Assembly: GCF_943181405.1 (NCBI RefSeq)
Contig: NZ_CALPBY010000004.1
Span: 62,001 to 126,000, forward strand
Direction of reading: 5' to 3'
From: Cellulosimicrobium sp. Marseille-Q4280
GTDB lineage: Bacteria > Actinomycetota > Actinomycetes > Actinomycetales > Cellulomonadaceae
Length of the DNA stretch: 64,000 nucleotides
In this document: piece by piece, positions 25,146 to 35,540 of the stretch
How positions within the stretch are numbered: the first letter of the stretch is position 1
Layout: the number at the start of each line of letters is the position of its first letter
Notes under the pieces: model-generated
Databases searched by the model: none
The model's input: only the letters and a program-made list of their open reading frames with translations
What the model was told of the DNA's origin: nothing
Made by a program: the position numbers and the translations under genes

Positions 25146-26834
25146 ATGTTCCTGCACCGCACCCGAACGCTCACCGTCGCGGCCGCCGCCGCCGCGTCGG
25201 TCGCCCTGCTCGCCGGCTGCAGCGGCGGTGCCGGAGACGGCACCACGACCACCGGCGACGGCACGTCGATCACCGTGTTCAACGGCTCGACCGGCACGAT
25301 CACCGAGAACTTCAACCCGCTGAGCACGACGGCGCTCCAGCCGACGCTCGGCGTGATCTTCCAGCCGCTCTACTGGTACAACCTCGCGAGCGACGCCGAG
25401 CCCACGCCGCTCCTCGCCACCGGCCACGAGTGGAACGAGGACGGCACCGTCCTCACGATCACGACCCGGGAGGGCGTGTCGTGGAGCGACGGGCAGCCGT
25501 TCACCGCCGCCGACGTCGCCTTCACGTTCAACCTCATCAAGGACACGCCCGCCCTCAACACGAGCGGCCTCGCCGCGACGGCCGAGGCGACCGACGACAC
25601 CACGGTGACGCTCACGTTCCCCGAGACGTCGTTCATGCAGGAGCCCGCGGTCCTGGGGAACCAGGCGATCGTCCCGGAGCACGTGTGGACGGACGTCGCC
25701 GACCCGGTGACGGAGATCAACAGCGACCCCGTCGGCACGGGGCCCTTCACGGTGAAGTCGTTCTCCGCGCAGTCCTACGTGCTCGAGAAGAACCCCGAGT
25801 ACTGGGAGGAGGGCCTGCCCAAGGTCGACGAGGTGCGCTACATCGCCCTCGACACCGCGGACGCCGCGAGCGCCGCCCTCACCGCGGGCGACGTCGACTG
25901 GATGTCGTCGTTCCTGCCCGGGCTCGAGGACCTCATCGAGACGAACCCCGACCTGTCGTACGTGAACACCCCGGCGCTCACGGCGTCGATCTTCACGTGC
26001 TCCAACGCCGAGCTCGGGTGCGAGGGGCCGCAGACCGACAAGGCGGTGCGCCAGGCGCTCTACCACGCGATCGACCGGACCCAGCTCAACAACCTCGCGG
26101 GCGGCGGGTTCGCCGAGACCGCGTCGCCGACGCTGCTCCTGCCCGAGCGTGACGACCGGTGGATCACCGACAAGGACCTGCTCACGGCGCCCGAGACGGC
26201 CGACGTCGACACGGCGAACCAGATCCTCGACGACGCCGGCTGGACGACGGGCGACGACGGCGTCCGCACCAAGGACGGCCAGCGACTGTCCATGACCATC
26301 CAGACCGTCACCGGGTGGAGCGACTTCATCTCGCTCAACGACGCGATGAAGCAGCAGGCCGCCGAGGTCGGGATCGAGCTCGTGCCGAGCCAGGTCGCGT
26401 GGAACGAGTGGAACCAGGCGCAGACGTCGGGCACGTTCCAGCTCAGCCTCGACTCGATCGGTCTCGGGGCGTCGTCGAACCCGTACTTCACCTACTTCGG
26501 GAAGTACGACTCGGCGAACACGGTGAAGGTGGGCGAGACGGCGTCGGCCGGCAACTTCGCGCGGTTCTCGAACCCCGACGTGGACGCGGCGCTCGCGACG
26601 GCCCGTGCGACCGACGACGAGGCCGTGCAGACCCAGGAGTACGCGAAGGTCCAGGAGATCATCGCCGACGAGCTGCCGTACATCCCGATCTACGTGAACT
26701 CGATGCTCACGGAGTTCAACACGTCGCGGGCGACCGGATGGCCGACCGACGACGACAAGTACGCGATGCCCGCGTCCTGGAAGGCCTGGGACAACGGGAT
26801 CGTCCTCAAGTCCATCACCCCTGTGGAGAACTGA
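25146..26834 (+). CDS. ABC transporter substrate-binding lipoprotein, family 5 (probably oligosaccharide)
   Basis: The 562-residue protein has a lipoprotein signal ending LLAGC (Cys25) and a family-5 extracellular solute-binding domain, as in oligopeptide-binding proteins (SWSDGQPFTAADVAFTFNL, VRQALYHAIDR). Family 5 proteins also carry beta-mannoside and cello-oligosaccharides, e.g. the T. maritima mannan-locus transporter. With a GH36 enzyme, a ROK regulator and a beta-mannosidase around it, manno-oligosaccharides are the likely ligand. A hairpin follows the gene (26849-26900). Confidence 0.9.
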   Translation: MFLHRTRTLTVAAAAAASVALLAGCSGGAGDGTTTTGDGTSITVFNGSTGTITENFNPLSTTALQPTLGVIFQPLYWYNLASDAEPTPLLATGHEWNEDGTVLTITTREGVSWSDGQPFTAADVAFTFNLIKDTPALNTSGLAATAEATDDTTVTLTFPETSFMQEPAVLGNQAIVPEHVWTDVADPVTEINSDPVGTGPFTVKSFSAQSYVLEKNPEYWEEGLPKVDEVRYIALDTADAASAALTAGDVDWMSSFLPGLEDLIETNPDLSYVNTPALTASIFTCSNAELGCEGPQTDKAVRQALYHAIDRTQLNNLAGGGFAETASPTLLLPERDDRWITDKDLLTAPETADVDTANQILDDAGWTTGDDGVRTKDGQRLSMTIQTVTGWSDFISLNDAMKQQAAEVGIELVPSQVAWNEWNQAQTSGTFQLSLDSIGLGASSNPYFTYFGKYDSANTVKVGETASAGNFARFSNPDVDAALATARATDDEAVQTQEYAKVQEIIADELPYIPIYVNSMLTEFNTSRATGWPTDDDKYAMPASWKAWDNGIVLKSITPVEN

Positions 26835-26848
26835 CCCGTCCCTGGACA

Positions 26849-26900
26849 GGTCCCGGCGTCGCCGCGCGGCGCCCCCGCCGACCGCGGTTGCGCCGGGACC
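26849..26900 (+). terminator. Intercistronic hairpin after the substrate-binding protein gene
   Basis: GGTCCCGGCG (26849-26858) pairs perfectly with CGCCGGGACC (26891-26900), enclosing a GC-rich loop with its own pairing. It has no U-run. It may attenuate read-through or stabilise the upstream mRNA, giving more binding protein than permease, as in many importer operons. Confidence 0.5.
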
Positions 26901-26939
26901 ACCCAGCCGGGCAGCAGGACGAACAGGGAGGTTCGACCG

Positions 26940-27932
26940 GTGCGCTTCGTACTCCGGAAGGCGGGCTTCTACGTCGTGGCCCTGTGGGCCGCGCTGACGC
27001 TCAACTTCCTCATCCCCCGGCTCATGCCGGGCAACCCCGTCGACATCATGCTCTCGAAGCTCGCGACGAAGGGCCCGGTCACACCGGCCACGCGCGACGC
27101 GATCGAGGCGATGCTCGGCACCGACACCGACGCGTCGCTGTGGAGCCAGTACGTCACGTACCTCCAGGCGCTCGCGCACGGGGACCTCGGGACCTCGGTC
27201 GCGTTCTTCCCGGCGGGCGTGGGCCAGGTCATCGGCCAGACGCTGCCGTGGACCATCGGTCTCATCGGCCTGTCGACCGTCGTGTCGTTCGCGATCGGCG
27301 TCGGGCTCGGCATGGTCGCCGGGTGGCGGCGCGGGTCGTTCGTCGACAACCTCGTGCCGGCCGCGACGATGCTGCAGTCCGTCCCCTACTTCTGGCTCGC
27401 GCTGCTCCTGCTGTTCCTGCTCGGCAGCGTCTGGCCCGTCTTCCCGCTGAGCCACGGCTACGACGTCTACACGTTCGCCGGCCCGGAGCCCACGTGGGCG
27501 TTCGTGTCGTCCGTGATCTACCACGGCACGCTGCCCGCGCTGACGATCGTCATCTCGTCGGTCGGCGGCTGGATGCTCGGGATGCGCAACATGATGGTCT
27601 CGACCCTCGCCGAGGACTACCTCGTCACGGCCGAGGCCAAGGGCCTGCGGCCGCGCCGCATCCGGTTCGCCTACGCCGCGCGCAACGCCGTGCTGCCGTC
27701 GCTGTCCGGCTTCGCCATCTCGCTCGGCTTCGTCGTCGCCGGGTCGATCGTCACCGAGGCGGTGTTCTCGTACCCCGGCATCGGGTCCGCGCTGCTCCAG
27801 GCGGTCAACAGCAACGACTACGCGCTCATGCAGGGCGTGTTCCTCGTCATCACCCTGTCCGTGCTCGGGGCGAACCTCCTGGTCGACCTCCTGTACGGCG
27901 TGATCGACCCGCGCACGCGGGCCCGGTCCTAG
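26940..27932 (+). CDS. ABC transporter permease, DppB/OppB-type
   Basis: The 330-residue protein has a first membrane span at the N-terminus followed by the typical GNPVDIML loop, five further spans, and the EAA-like coupling segment DYLVTAEAKGLRPRRI. It pairs with the next gene as the heterodimeric permease of a peptide-type importer. The GTG start at 26940 has GGGAGG upstream. The next start lies 9 bp after its stop. Confidence 0.9.
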   Translation: MRFVLRKAGFYVVALWAALTLNFLIPRLMPGNPVDIMLSKLATKGPVTPATRDAIEAMLGTDTDASLWSQYVTYLQALAHGDLGTSVAFFPAGVGQVIGQTLPWTIGLIGLSTVVSFAIGVGLGMVAGWRRGSFVDNLVPAATMLQSVPYFWLALLLLFLLGSVWPVFPLSHGYDVYTFAGPEPTWAFVSSVIYHGTLPALTIVISSVGGWMLGMRNMMVSTLAEDYLVTAEAKGLRPRRIRFAYAARNAVLPSLSGFAISLGFVVAGSIVTEAVFSYPGIGSALLQAVNSNDYALMQGVFLVITLSVLGANLLVDLLYGVIDPRTRARS

Positions 27933-27941
27933 GAGGTCCGC

Positions 27942-28906
27942 ATGGCCATCACCACCCAAGACCCGGCGCTCGCCGCCGAGGAGGCCGTCGAGGCCTCCAG
28001 CGGTCGCCGCCGGCGCCGCGTCCTGCCGCCGATGACGCTCAAGCTCGGCGTCGGGCTGACCGTCGCCGGGGCGATCGTCCTGTTCGGCCTCCTCGGGCCG
28101 CTGTTCGTCGGGAACCCGTCGACGGTCTCCGACATCGGGCTGTCCCCGCCCGGTCCCGGGCACCCGCTCGGCACGACGCAGACCGGGCAGGACGTCCTCG
28201 CCCAGCTCGCGTACGCGACGCGGGGGTCGCTGACGATCGGTCTCGTCGTCGGTGTCCTCACGCTCGTGCTGTCGGCGTTCTTCGGCGTCGTCGGCACGTT
28301 CGTCGGCGGCTGGGTCGACGAGGCGTTCTCCCTGTTCTCGAACGTCATGCTCGTGCTCCCCGGCCTCCCGCTGGTCATCGTCATCTCGAGCTACGTGCCG
28401 CAGAAGTCGGTGTGGCTCGTCGCGCTGGTCCTCGCGATCACGAGCTGGGCCGGGTCGGCGCGCGTGCTGCGCGGCTACACGCTGTCGCTGCGCGAGCGCG
28501 ACTACGTGCTCGCGTCGCGCGTGGCCGACGAGCGGAGCTGGCGGATCCTCGCCGTCGAGATCCTGCCGAACCTCGTGCCGATCATCGCCTCGCAGGTCGT
28601 GTTCGCCGTGATCTTCGCGATCCTCGGGGAGGCCGGCCTGTCGTTCCTGGGGCTCGGGGCCTCCAACTCCTTCACGTGGGGCACGATGCTCTACTACGCG
28701 CAGAACGGCCTCGCGCTGCGCCTCGGGGCGTGGTGGTGGTTCGTGCCGCCGGGCCTCATGCTCGCGCTGTTCGGCGCGGCGCTGTCGCTCATCAACTTCT
28801 CCATCGACGAGATCATCAACCCGAAGCTGCGCGCCCAGACCCGCTCCCAGCGCAAGCGGTGGCGCATGTCGCGCGAGCAGCTCCGCGAGGCCGACGAGGT
28901 GACGGC

Positions 28907-28910
<4 letters not shown>
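27942..28910 (+). CDS. ABC transporter permease, DppC/OppC-type
   Basis: The 322-residue protein has a basic N-terminal tail, a first span (LGVGLTVAGAIVLFGLLGPL), the HPLGTTQTGQDVLAQL signature typical of DppC/OppC permeases, and a coupling segment RDYVLASRVADERSWRI. It overlaps the following ATPase gene by ATGA. Confidence 0.9.
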
Positions 28911-29877
<967 letters not shown>

Positions 29878-29881
<4 letters not shown>

Positions 29882-30684
29882 CGACGCTCGAGGCCCGTGA
29901 CCTGGTCAAGGACTACCGCCTGCGCAGCGGCCTGCGCTCGACCCGGCTGCGTGCCGTGGACCACGTGAGCTTCACGCTGCAGCCCGGCAGCACGGTCGCG
30001 CTCGTCGGGCAGTCCGGGTCGGGCAAGTCCACGATCGCCAAGCTGCTCATGCAGCTCGAACGTCCGTCGTCGGGCGAGATCCTGGTCGACGGCGCCCCCG
30101 TGGGCCGGGGCCGGCGCGCGCGGTCCGCGTACCGCAAGGCCGTGCAGATGGTGTTCCAGGACCCGTTCGCGTCGCTCAACCCGTACCACTCGGCGGGCCA
30201 CCACCTCGCGCGCGCCGTCGCGCTGCACCACCCGGACCTCGACCGGCGGCAGGTGCACGAGCGCGTGCTGCAGCTCCTGCGCCGCGTGCGGCTCGACCCG
30301 GCCGAGGAGTACGCGGAGCGCAAGCCGCACGAGCTCTCCGGCGGCCAGCGTCAGCGCATCGCGATCGCGCGGGCGCTCGCGCCCGAGCCCGGCATCCTCG
30401 TCGCGGACGAACCCGTGTCGATGCTCGACGTGTCGATCCGGCTCGGGGTGCTCAACCTGCTCGCGCGCCTGCAGCGCGAGGAGAACCTGGGGGTCCTGTA
30501 CATCACGCACGACCTCGCGACCGCGCGGCACTTCTCGGACGAGGTCATGGTGCTGCACCGCGGAGTGGTGGTCGAGGCAGGCCCGGCCGACGACGTCATC
30601 CTGCGGCCGCAGCACGAGTACACGCGCACGCTCGCGGCGGCCGCCCCCGACCCCGAGCGCCGGATCGCGGAGCTGCGGTCGTGA
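29878..30684 (+). CDS. ABC transporter ATP-binding protein, DppF/OppF-type
   Basis: The 268-residue protein has Walker A GQSGSGKST (44-52), Q-loop MVFQDPFASLNPYHS, signature LSGGQRQR and Walker B ILVADEPVSMLD. It is the second ATPase of the importer and forms a heterodimer with the preceding one. Its stop overlaps the GTG start of the GDSL esterase gene, so uptake and esterase genes are translationally coupled. Confidence 0.9.
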
Positions 30685-31310
30685 CCCGCGGCACCGGCGC
30701 ACCCCGGCACGTCGTCTTCGCGGGCGACTCGATCACGGAGTGGGGGCGCGACCGCTCCGACCCCGACGACGTCGGCACCGGCTACGTGGGCCTGCTCGCG
30801 CGCGGCCCGCTCGCCGGGTCGACCGTCCACAACACCGGGGTCGGCGGCGACCGGGCGAGCGACCTGCTCGCGCGCTGGGAGCGTGACGTCCTGCCGTTCG
30901 ACGCCGACGTGCTGTCGCTCTACGTCGGGGTGAACGACACCTGGCGTGCGCTCGACGCGGGCGAGCGCACGCCGGTCGCCTCGTTCGAGACGACCCTGCG
31001 AGCGCTCGTCGCGCCGTGGCACGCGCGCGGTACCCGCCTCGTGCTCGCCGAGCCGTTCGCGCTGCCGCTCACCGACGCGCAGGCGTGGGCCGACGACCTC
31101 GGTCCGAAGCAGGATGCCGTGGCACGCGTCGCACGCGACGTGGGGGCGACGTTCGTCCCGCTCGCCACCGTCATGGCCGACCTCGCCGACGAGATCGGCC
31201 CGCGCGCCGTCGCCGCGGACGGCGTCCATCCGACACACGCCGGTCACACGGCGATAGCAGACGCGTGGTGGGATGCGTTCACCCACCGCTCCGAAGGAGA
31301 TCCCGCATGA
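30681..31310 (+). CDS. SGNH/GDSL hydrolase, probable carbohydrate acetylesterase
   Basis: The 209-residue cytosolic protein has the four SGNH blocks: FAGDSITEWG (Ser nucleophile), Gly in NTGVGGDRASD, Asn in LYVGVNDTW, and DGVHPTHAGH with the catalytic Asp and His. Its overlap with the importer ATPase upstream and the beta-mannosidase gene downstream strongly suggests that it deacetylates imported manno-oligosaccharides, since plant mannans are often O-acetylated. The GTG start at 30681 overlaps the previous stop. Confidence 0.85.
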   Translation: MTRGTGAPRHVVFAGDSITEWGRDRSDPDDVGTGYVGLLARGPLAGSTVHNTGVGGDRASDLLARWERDVLPFDADVLSLYVGVNDTWRALDAGERTPVASFETTLRALVAPWHARGTRLVLAEPFALPLTDAQAWADDLGPKQDAVARVARDVGATFVPLATVMADLADEIGPRAVAADGVHPTHAGHTAIADAWWDAFTHRSEGDPA

Positions 31311-33943
31311 CGACCGTCGACCTGACCGCCGGCTGGACCCTGCGCGCCACGGCCGGCGACCTGCCCGCCCCGGTGCACGCCGCCGTCGTGCCCGCGACGG
31401 TGCCCGGCGACGCGCACACCGCGCTGCTCGCGGCGGGGCTGATCCCCGATCCGTACGTCGACGCGAACGAGGCGGGGCTCGCGTGGGTCCACGGGACAGA
31501 CTGGGAGTACCGCCGCGCGCTGCGCCTCGATCCCACGGGCGAGGACGAGCACGTCGACCTCGTGCTCGACGGCCTCGACACCGTCGCCGACGTGCGGCTG
31601 GGCGACGAGACGATCCTGACGAGCCGGAACATGCACCGCTCGTACCGGGTGGACGTCCGCCGGTTCGCCGACGGCGCGGAGCGTGACCTCGTCGTCGGGC
31701 TCGGCTCGGCGACCGCGTGGTCGGACGCGGCGAGCGAGCGTCTCGGCGCGCGGCCGTCGGCGTACCCGAACACGTTCAACGCGATCCGGAAGATGGCCTG
31801 CTCGTACGGGTGGGACTGGGGTCCTGACCTGCGGACCGCGGGCATCTGGAGGCCCGTGCGCGTCGAGCGCTGGCGTGTCGCGCGGCTGGAGCGCGTGCGA
31901 CCGTTCGTGCGCGTCGCCGACCTCGCTCCCGACGGCGCGACCGGCGCGGGCCGGATCGAGGTCCACGTGGACGTGCAGCGCTCGGCGCTGACCGACGCCG
32001 GACCGCTCGTGCTCGACGTCGCGCTGGACCTTCCCGGGTCGGGTCCGGCCGGGTCCGGGTCGGCCGGGTCCGGGTCCGCGACCGCGGTCCCGGGCGGGGG
32101 GCGGGCGCCGCGGGCGCGCGTCGAGGTGCCGGCCGGCGCGACGTCGGCGGTCGTGACGCTCGACGTCCCGGACGTGCCCGTGTGGTGGCCCGTGGGGTAC
32201 GGCGCGCAGCCGCTCGTCGGGGTCGAGGTAACGCTCTCGACGCCCGACGGGGCCGCGCTCGACGGCGCCGTGCTCGACAGGTGGGAGCGGCGCGTCGGGT
32301 TCCGCACGGTGCGGCTCGACACGACGCCGGACGAGCACGGGACGCCCTTCGTGCTGCACGTCAACGAGCGGCCCGTGTTCGTGCGCGGCGCGAACTGGAT
32401 CCCCGACGACCACCTGGTCACGCGCCTCACGCGGGACCGGCTGGCCCGGCGGCTCGACCAGGCCGTCGACGGCAACCTCAACCTGCTGCGCGTGTGGGGC
32501 GGCGGGACGTACGAGTCGGAGGACTTCTACGACCTCGCCGACGAGCGCGGGCTCCTCGTGTGGCAGGACTTCCTCCTCGCGTGCGCGGCCTACAGCGAGG
32601 ACGACGAGCTGTGGGCGGAGATCGAGGCCGAGGCGCGCGAGAACGTCGCGCGGCTCGTCCCGCACCCGTCGCTCGTCGTCTGGAACGGCGGGAACGAGAA
32701 CGTGTGGGGCCACGAGGACTGGGGCTGGAAGGAGCGTCTGGGCGGGCTCACCTGGGGCGAGGGGTACGCGCGCGACCTGCTGCCGCGCGTCGTCGCGGAG
32801 GTCGACCCGACGCGCCCGTACACGGACAACAGCCCGTACAGCCCCGGCCGGCCCGACCTGCACCCCAACGACCCCGACCACGGCACGCACCACCAGTGGG
32901 AGGTGTGGAACCGCGTCGACTACCGCGCGTACCGGGACGAGGTGCCGCGCTTCTGCTCCGAGTTCGGGTTCCAGGGACCGCCGACGTGGCGCACGCTCAC
33001 CGACGCGGTGCACGCCGTCGACGGCGGCCCGCTCGCCGACGCGCCCGACCCCACCGCGGACCCCGTGTGGCTCGTGCACCAGAAGGCCGACGACGGCAAC
33101 GGCAAGCTCGACCGCGGCATGGCGCCGCACCTCGGCGTCCCTGCGCGCTTCGAGGACTGGCACTGGGCCGCGCAGCTCAACCAGGCTCGCGCCGTCGCGC
33201 ACGCGCTCGACCACTACCGGTCGTGGTGGCCGCGGACGGCCGGCGCGATCGTCTGGCAGCTCAACGACTGCTGGCCGGTGACGAGCTGGTCCGCGGTCGA
33301 CTCCGCGGAGCGGCCCAAGCCGCTCTGGTACGCGATGCGGCGGGCGTTCGCGCCGCGGGCGCTCGCGGTGGTCGAGCGCGACGGGTCGCCGCACGTCGCC
33401 GTCGTCAACGACCACGACGAGCCGTGGCGCGGCGCGCTGTCGATGCGGCTCGAACGGCTCGACGGGATGGACCCGGCGCGCGGGACGGTCGCGGTGTCGG
33501 TGCCGCCGCGCTCGGTGCTGCTCGTCGCGGTCCCCGCCACGCTCGCGCGGCCCGCGGACCCGACGGACGCGGTGCTCGTCGTGGACCTCGGTCCGGAGCG
33601 GGTCGTGCACACGTTCGTCGAGGACGTGCACCTGCGCCTCGACCCGCACGCCGCCGAGGTCCGGGCCGAGCGGTGCGCCGGCGGGTACCGCGTGCACGTG
33701 CGGGCCCGCTCGCTCGTGCGCGACGTCGCCGTCCTCGCGGACCGGCTCGCGCCCGACGCGGTCGCCGACGACGCCCTGCTGAGCCTCCCCGCAGGCAGCA
33801 CCGCGACGATCACGGTGACCACCGCGGCCGAGCTGGACCCGGCCGCGCTCACCGCGGCCCCCGTGCTGCGCAGCGCCAACGACCTCCGTGCCGTCCCGCA
33901 GCGCGCGGGCGTGCGCGGCCTGGAGGCCGCCGCCGCGAGATAG
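31307..33943 (+). CDS. Beta-mannosidase, GH2
   Basis: The 878-residue protein has a sugar-binding N-terminal domain, Ig-like beta-sandwich, and a TIM barrel with acid/base Glu464 (WNGGNENVWG) and nucleophile Glu552 (FCSEFGFQG). The QLNDCWPVTSW motif is typical of GH2 mannosidases. It has no signal peptide, so it splits imported beta-manno-oligosaccharides in the cytosol. A flexible Gly/Ser-rich insertion near residue 250 is encoded by a GCCGGGTCCGG-type repeat. ATG 31307 overlaps the esterase stop. Its own stop codon lies inside a palindromic repeat element. Confidence 0.92.
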   Translation: MTTVDLTAGWTLRATAGDLPAPVHAAVVPATVPGDAHTALLAAGLIPDPYVDANEAGLAWVHGTDWEYRRALRLDPTGEDEHVDLVLDGLDTVADVRLGDETILTSRNMHRSYRVDVRRFADGAERDLVVGLGSATAWSDAASERLGARPSAYPNTFNAIRKMACSYGWDWGPDLRTAGIWRPVRVERWRVARLERVRPFVRVADLAPDGATGAGRIEVHVDVQRSALTDAGPLVLDVALDLPGSGPAGSGSAGSGSATAVPGGGRAPRARVEVPAGATSAVVTLDVPDVPVWWPVGYGAQPLVGVEVTLSTPDGAALDGAVLDRWERRVGFRTVRLDTTPDEHGTPFVLHVNERPVFVRGANWIPDDHLVTRLTRDRLARRLDQAVDGNLNLLRVWGGGTYESEDFYDLADERGLLVWQDFLLACAAYSEDDELWAEIEAEARENVARLVPHPSLVVWNGGNENVWGHEDWGWKERLGGLTWGEGYARDLLPRVVAEVDPTRPYTDNSPYSPGRPDLHPNDPDHGTHHQWEVWNRVDYRAYRDEVPRFCSEFGFQGPPTWRTLTDAVHAVDGGPLADAPDPTADPVWLVHQKADDGNGKLDRGMAPHLGVPARFEDWHWAAQLNQARAVAHALDHYRSWWPRTAGAIVWQLNDCWPVTSWSAVDSAERPKPLWYAMRRAFAPRALAVVERDGSPHVAVVNDHDEPWRGALSMRLERLDGMDPARGTVAVSVPPRSVLLVAVPATLARPADPTDAVLVVDLGPERVVHTFVEDVHLRLDPHAAEVRAERCAGGYRVHVRARSLVRDVAVLADRLAPDAVADDALLSLPAGSTATITVTTAAELDPAALTAAPVLRSANDLRAVPQRAGVRGLEAAAAR

Positions 33944-34008
33944 AACCACCGGTCGCGAGAGAGAAGCCGCGGAGTTCTACCTCGCGACCTGCGGTTCTAT
34001 CTCGCGAC
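33934..34008. repeat. Palindromic intergenic repeat, family 1 copy B
   Basis: Four TCGCGAGRTAGAA-type units, two per strand, form outer arms (CGCGAGATAGAACC against its complement near 33992-34007) and inner arms (GGTCGCGAG... at 33951 against CTCGCGACC at 33981). It is clearly related to the element at 985-1051. The TAG stop of the beta-mannosidase is part of the first unit. It may act as a terminator before the polyamine-type operon. Confidence 0.65.
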
Positions 34009-34063
34009 AGACCGGCACGGCCGGGCCTGTGGACGGGCCGGTGAACGCCCTGACCCGGTCCGC

Positions 34064-34069
34064 TAGGGT
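34064..34069 (+). promoter_or_regulatory. -10 box (TAGGGT) of the SpeD operon
   Basis: TAGGGT lies 76 bp before the SpeD-like start, with a weak GTGAAC 17 bp upstream. This is the only promoter-like pattern between the repeat element and the operon. Confidence 0.35.
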
Positions 34070-34145
34070 GTGCGCGGCCCGACGTCGCGGGCCCGGTCCG
34101 GGCGGTTCGTCCCGGGTCGGTCGCGCCGTCCCCGGGAGCTGAGCC

Positions 34146-34487
34146 GTGCACCGCAACCTCGTCCACGTCTTCGACGTGACGGGAGCCGACCCGCGCCTGC
34201 TCGACGACGAGGCGACGGTGCGCGCGTCGCTCGACGCGGTCGTGCGGCTCGCGGGCATGACGCCCCTCGGCGAGGTCGCGCACCGGTTCGAGCCGCAGGG
34301 CACGAGCGTCGCGATCCTCCTCGCGGAGTCGCACCTCGCGGTGCACACATGGCCCGAGCACGGCGCCGCGTACGTGACCCTGACGACGTGCCGCGCGCCG
34401 TCGTCCCCGACGTTCGCCGACGACGTGCGCGCCCTCCTCGGCGACGTGTTCGCCGCGGGAGACGTCGCCGTGCGGAGCCTCGTGTGA
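34146..34487 (+). CDS. SpeD-like pyruvoyl decarboxylase (S-adenosylmethionine decarboxylase family)
   Basis: The 113-residue protein matches the small bacterial (class 1b) AdoMet decarboxylase proenzyme. Cleavage at Glu61-Ser62 within AESHLAVHTWPE would make the pyruvoyl cofactor; His67 and Cys82 (TLTTC) match the other catalytic residues. Family members normally make decarboxylated AdoMet for spermidine synthesis, but some homologues have turned into ornithine or arginine decarboxylases, so the substrate is not certain. The GTG start at 34146 is preceded by GGGAG. Its stop overlaps the next gene by GTGA, and a spermidine-synthase-like gene lies downstream. Confidence 0.85.
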   Translation: MHRNLVHVFDVTGADPRLLDDEATVRASLDAVVRLAGMTPLGEVAHRFEPQGTSVAILLAESHLAVHTWPEHGAAYVTLTTCRAPSSPTFADDVRALLGDVFAAGDVAVRSLV

Positions 34488-35242
34488 GCGGAGGGCGGCG
34501 CCTCGCGCTCCGGGTCGGGGAGGAGCTCGTGGCGACGGGCACGGGACGGGACGCCGTGCGCACGACGGTGCGCGCCTCGGCGGTGGTCGAGATGCGTGAG
34601 GCCGGCACGACGTTCACGTGGGAGGAGTGGCAGCTCCTCGGGCACGACGGCTCGGACGTGTGGCTCGAGTACGACCACGACGAGCGCGAGCTCACGCTGT
34701 ACCGGCCCACGGAGTCGGTCCCGCCCGTCGTCGACCTGGCCGGTCTGCACCGCGGGAGGCAGCTCGACCTGCGGCTCGACGGCAGGCCGCACCGCCTCAC
34801 GGTGCGCGAGCGCGGGACGGGCACCGTGCGGTCCGTCGAGGGGACGTTCGCCGAGCCGTTCGTGCCCGGCCAGCAGGTCGAGTACGCCGACCTGACCGGG
34901 CACGGCGTCGTCGTGTCGGTCGAGCGCACCACCGGACCGCTCGGCCCCGTGACGAGCGTCTACGCGGGGCGGCGCCTCGACGTCGCGGAGCAGACGCGGT
35001 TGTTCGGCCGTCGTCTCACGCCGCGCTCGCGCTCGGGCGGAGTCGTCGCCGCGGTGGTCGGGGCGTTCGTGCTGCTCCTCTCCTTCGGCGCGTGCCAGGC
35101 GAGCCGGGCCGACGACGCGTCCTGCACGCCACGGTCCGTCGTGACGACCGCGCCCGCGAGCGGGACACCGGCCCCCGCAACGACCGACTCCACGTCGTGC
35201 TACCGCCGCACGCTCTACGGCGGCGGGGGTGTCGGGAAGTGA
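34484..35242 (+). CDS. DUF4178 protein with C-terminal membrane anchor
   Basis: The GTG start at 34484 overlaps the SpeD stop and gives 252 residues. The N-terminal ~185 residues are beta-rich with the DUF4178 pattern (FTWEEWQLLGHDGSDVWLEYDHDE, split here as FTWEEWQLLG and VWLEYDHDERELTLYRP). One hydrophobic segment (VVAAVVGAFVLLLSFGACQA) follows, then a short Ser/Thr/Pro-rich tail with cysteines. DUF4178 has no known biochemical role but recurs next to SpeD, DUF350 and spermidine-synthase genes, so it is probably a membrane-bound partner of that pathway. Confidence 0.8.
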   Translation: MSGGRRLALRVGEELVATGTGRDAVRTTVRASAVVEMREAGTTFTWEEWQLLGHDGSDVWLEYDHDERELTLYRPTESVPPVVDLAGLHRGRQLDLRLDGRPHRLTVRERGTGTVRSVEGTFAEPFVPGQQVEYADLTGHGVVVSVERTTGPLGPVTSVYAGRRLDVAEQTRLFGRRLTPRSRSGGVVAAVVGAFVLLLSFGACQASRADDASCTPRSVVTTAPASGTPAPATTDSTSCYRRTLYGGGGVGK

Positions 35243-35313
35243 GGCGCCGCACCGGCGTCGTTCCCTGGCCACCCCGTCCGTCCTGACCGTCCACCCCTCA
35301 CCCAGGAGATTCC

Positions 35314-35538
35314 GTGTCCGTCGCCTCGCTCGCGTTCCTGTGGGCCTTCCTGTCCACGATCCTCTACTCGGTGCTCGGCATCGTCCTGCTCCTGGTCACG
35401 ATCGTCGTGGCGAACAAGCTCTTCCGCCTGAACCTGCACCGCGAGCTCGTCGACGAGCACAACGTCGCGTTCGGCGTGATGATCGCGGGCCTGGCCATCG
35501 CGATCGGCCTCATCATCGCGGGGACCATCAGCTCCTGA
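35314..35538 (+). CDS. DUF350 small membrane protein
   Basis: The 74-residue protein has two membrane spans (about 10-34 and 49-70) separated by a KLFRLNLHRELVDEHN loop, matching one DUF350 repeat. E. coli YjfL, a DUF350 protein, lies in the yjfIJKLMC cluster with a glutathionylspermidine-synthase-like ligase, which again links the family to polyamines. The GTG start is 71 bp after the previous stop. The next gene begins 2 bp after its stop. Confidence 0.85.
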   Translation: MSVASLAFLWAFLSTILYSVLGIVLLLVTIVVANKLFRLNLHRELVDEHNVAFGVMIAGLAIAIGLIIAGTISS

Positions 35539-35540
35539 GC

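Noticed and set aside
21178-25146. A ~1,300-codon plus-strand frame across the GH36 and ROK genes
   Set aside because: Composition is that of a frame shadow, and both minus-strand genes underneath show catalytic or metal-binding motifs.
25092-28163. A ~1,000-codon open frame antisense to the binding-protein and permease genes
   Set aside because: Low-complexity Arg/Asp/Gly/Val composition, no start context or domain, and it fully overlaps well-supported importer genes.
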